From the NCBI GenBank assembly GCA_027533385.1, contig JAPZUE010000039.1, positions 1 through 64,000 on the forward strand: DNA of 64,000 nucleotides, given 5' to 3'. The notes beneath the pieces were generated by a model that was not told the origin of the DNA, did no database searches, and saw only the letters and a list, made by a program, of their open reading frames with translations. This DNA comes from Rhizobium sp. GTDB lineage: Bacteria > Pseudomonadota > Alphaproteobacteria > Rhizobiales > Rhizobiaceae. The translations under genes were made by a program, and so were the position numbers. Shown here piece after piece: positions 63,111 through 64,000 of the stretch (the first letter of the stretch is position 1; every line of letters begins with the position of its first letter).

Positions 63111-64000
63111 ATGACCACGAATCCCGCACTCCTCGACTTCCAGATCGTTCCGAATGCCTCGCCCATGCCGGAAGCCGAGCGGCTGAAGGCCTTCGAAAAC
63201 CTGGGCTTCGGAACGCTGTTTACCGACCACATGGCGGTGGTGCACTGGCATGTCGACAAGGGCTGGCACAGCCCAGAGGTTTCGGCGCGCAAGCCCTTCC
63301 AGGTCGATCCGGCCGCAAGCGTCCTGCACTATGCCCAGGAAATCTTCGAGGGCATGAAGGCCTACAAGGGTGCAGACGGTCGCATCACGCTCTTCCGCCC
63401 GGAAGAAAATGCCCGTCGCTTCAACAAGTCGGCAGAGCGCATGGCGATGCCGGAAGTGCCGGAAGAGCTTTTCCTGAAAGCCGTCGAGGAACTGGTCAAG
63501 ATCGACGCCAAGTGGGTTCCAGAAGGCGAAGGCAGCCTTTATCTGCGTCCCTTCATGTTTGCCAGCGAAGCATTCCTTGGCGTTCGTCCGTCGCGCGAAT
63601 ACGTGTTCTGCGTCATCGCCTCGCCTGTAGGTCCCTATTTCAAGGGCGGCAGCAAGCCGGTCACGCTTTGGGTCAGCGAGCACTACACGCGCGCAGCCCC
63701 TGGTGGTACGGGCGCGGCCAAGTGCGGCGGCAATTATGCGGCCAGCCTGCTCGCCCAGAAGGAAGCGTCGAGCCGCGGCTGCGACCAGGTCGTTTTCCTG
63801 GATGCCGCCGAGCACAAGTGGATCGAAGAGCTGGGCGGCATGAACGTCTTCTTCGTCATGGATGACAACACGGTCGTCACACCGCCGCTTTCGGGCACGA
63901 TCCTGCCGGGCATCACCCGCAACTCGATCATCAAGCTTGCCAATGAAAACGGTCTCAAGGTCATCGAGCGTCCCTATTCCTTCGACGAATGGATGGCGGA
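63111..64000 (+). CDS. ilvE: Branched-chain amino acid aminotransferase, BAT type (3' end outside window)
   Basis: 296 codons are visible from ATG 63111 and the frame is still open at the right edge; a full protein is about 365 residues. FGTLFTDHMAVVHWHVDKGW, LHYAQEIFEGMKAY and LYLRPFMFASEAFLGVRPS match the eukaryote-like BCAT class. AAPGGTGAAKCGGNYAASLL holds the PLP-binding Lys, and EELGGMNVFFV with TPPLSGTILPGITR follows. It transaminates Leu, Ile and Val with 2-oxoglutarate. This type is common in rhizobia. Confidence 0.95.
   Translation, partial: MTTNPALLDFQIVPNASPMPEAERLKAFENLGFGTLFTDHMAVVHWHVDKGWHSPEVSARKPFQVDPAASVLHYAQEIFEGMKAYKGADGRITLFRPEENARRFNKSAERMAMPEVPEELFLKAVEELVKIDAKWVPEGEGSLYLRPFMFASEAFLGVRPSREYVFCVIASPVGPYFKGGSKPVTLWVSEHYTRAAPGGTGAAKCGGNYAASLLAQKEASSRGCDQVVFLDAAEHKWIEELGGMNVFFVMDDNTVVTPPLSGTILPGITRNSIIKLANENGLKVIERPYSFDEWMA

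Overview
The window is a GC-rich (roughly 60%), densely coded bacterial chromosome segment, almost certainly from an alphaproteobacterium of the order Rhizobiales and probably the family Rhizobiaceae. The pointers are a RirA-type Rrf2 iron regulator, two RbsABC-type sugar ABC systems with SorC regulators, a eukaryote-like (BAT) branched-chain aminotransferase, an FMN riboswitch before ribB, and a MITE-like palindromic intergenic element. No rRNA, tRNA, CRISPR array, prophage or transposase gene was seen. Both edges cut genes: an M13 peptidase at the left and ilvE at the right.

Layout. 1-2.7 kb: M13 and S10 peptidases. 3-10.9 kb, minus strand: a complete kdp potassium operon in the order small membrane protein, kdpF, A, B, C, D, E. 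11-22.5 kb, minus strand: a nine-gene sugar/polyol locus (substrate-binding protein, ABC ATPase, permease, SorC regulator, aldo/keto reductase, GlpD-type flavoprotein, LsrF-type aldolase, LyxK/EryA-type kinase, GMC oxidoreductase). A small ABM-like gene diverges from it at 22.7 kb. 23.2-33 kb: a second sugar locus around a divergent promoter. Leftward are a split transketolase, a glycerol-kinase-like FGGY kinase, a SorC regulator and an SDR; rightward are permease, binding protein, ATPase and a second SDR. 33-34 kb: FMN riboswitch and ribB. 34-34.9 kb: a decayed intergenic stretch with a broken small gene and a 14-bp tandem duplication. 35-40.2 kb: eptA-dgkA envelope genes, cytochrome b561 and PepSY genes, and a QseBC/PmrAB-like two-component pair. 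40-43 kb: an ABC1-family kinase-like protein and a photolyase-like protein with unusual domain order. 43-47.3 kb: a FecR-domain exported protein with an Asn/Gly tail, a CHASE2-GGDEF-EAL protein and YbaN. 47.5-54.8 kb: amine and amino-acid metabolism (DadA-like oxidase, PuuA-like ligase, PuuB-like oxidase, carbamoylputrescine amidase), then gluconokinase and a second GMC oxidoreductase. 55-56.7 kb: rirA and fbpA divergent. 56.8-59.4 kb: M48 peptidase, DUF898 membrane protein, GFA-family protein. 59.4-59.7 kb: the MITE-like element. 59.8-64 kb: mmsA with a divergent LysR gene, hupE, ilvE.

How the genes work together. The two sugar loci are self-contained import and catabolism modules. Locus 1 suggests uptake, phosphorylation by the FGGY kinase, oxidation by the GlpD-type enzyme and cleavage by the LsrF-type aldolase. 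Locus 2 suggests oxidation or reduction by SDRs, phosphorylation, and two-carbon transfer by a two-subunit transketolase. Neither substrate can be read from the sequence. Each locus has inverted or repeated A/T-rich motifs at its promoters that fit SorC operators. These two loci are the best candidates for an undescribed system. The permuted photolyase-like protein, the conserved-looking peptide ahead of kdpF, and the FecR/CHASE2/degenerate-GGDEF/EAL pair come next.
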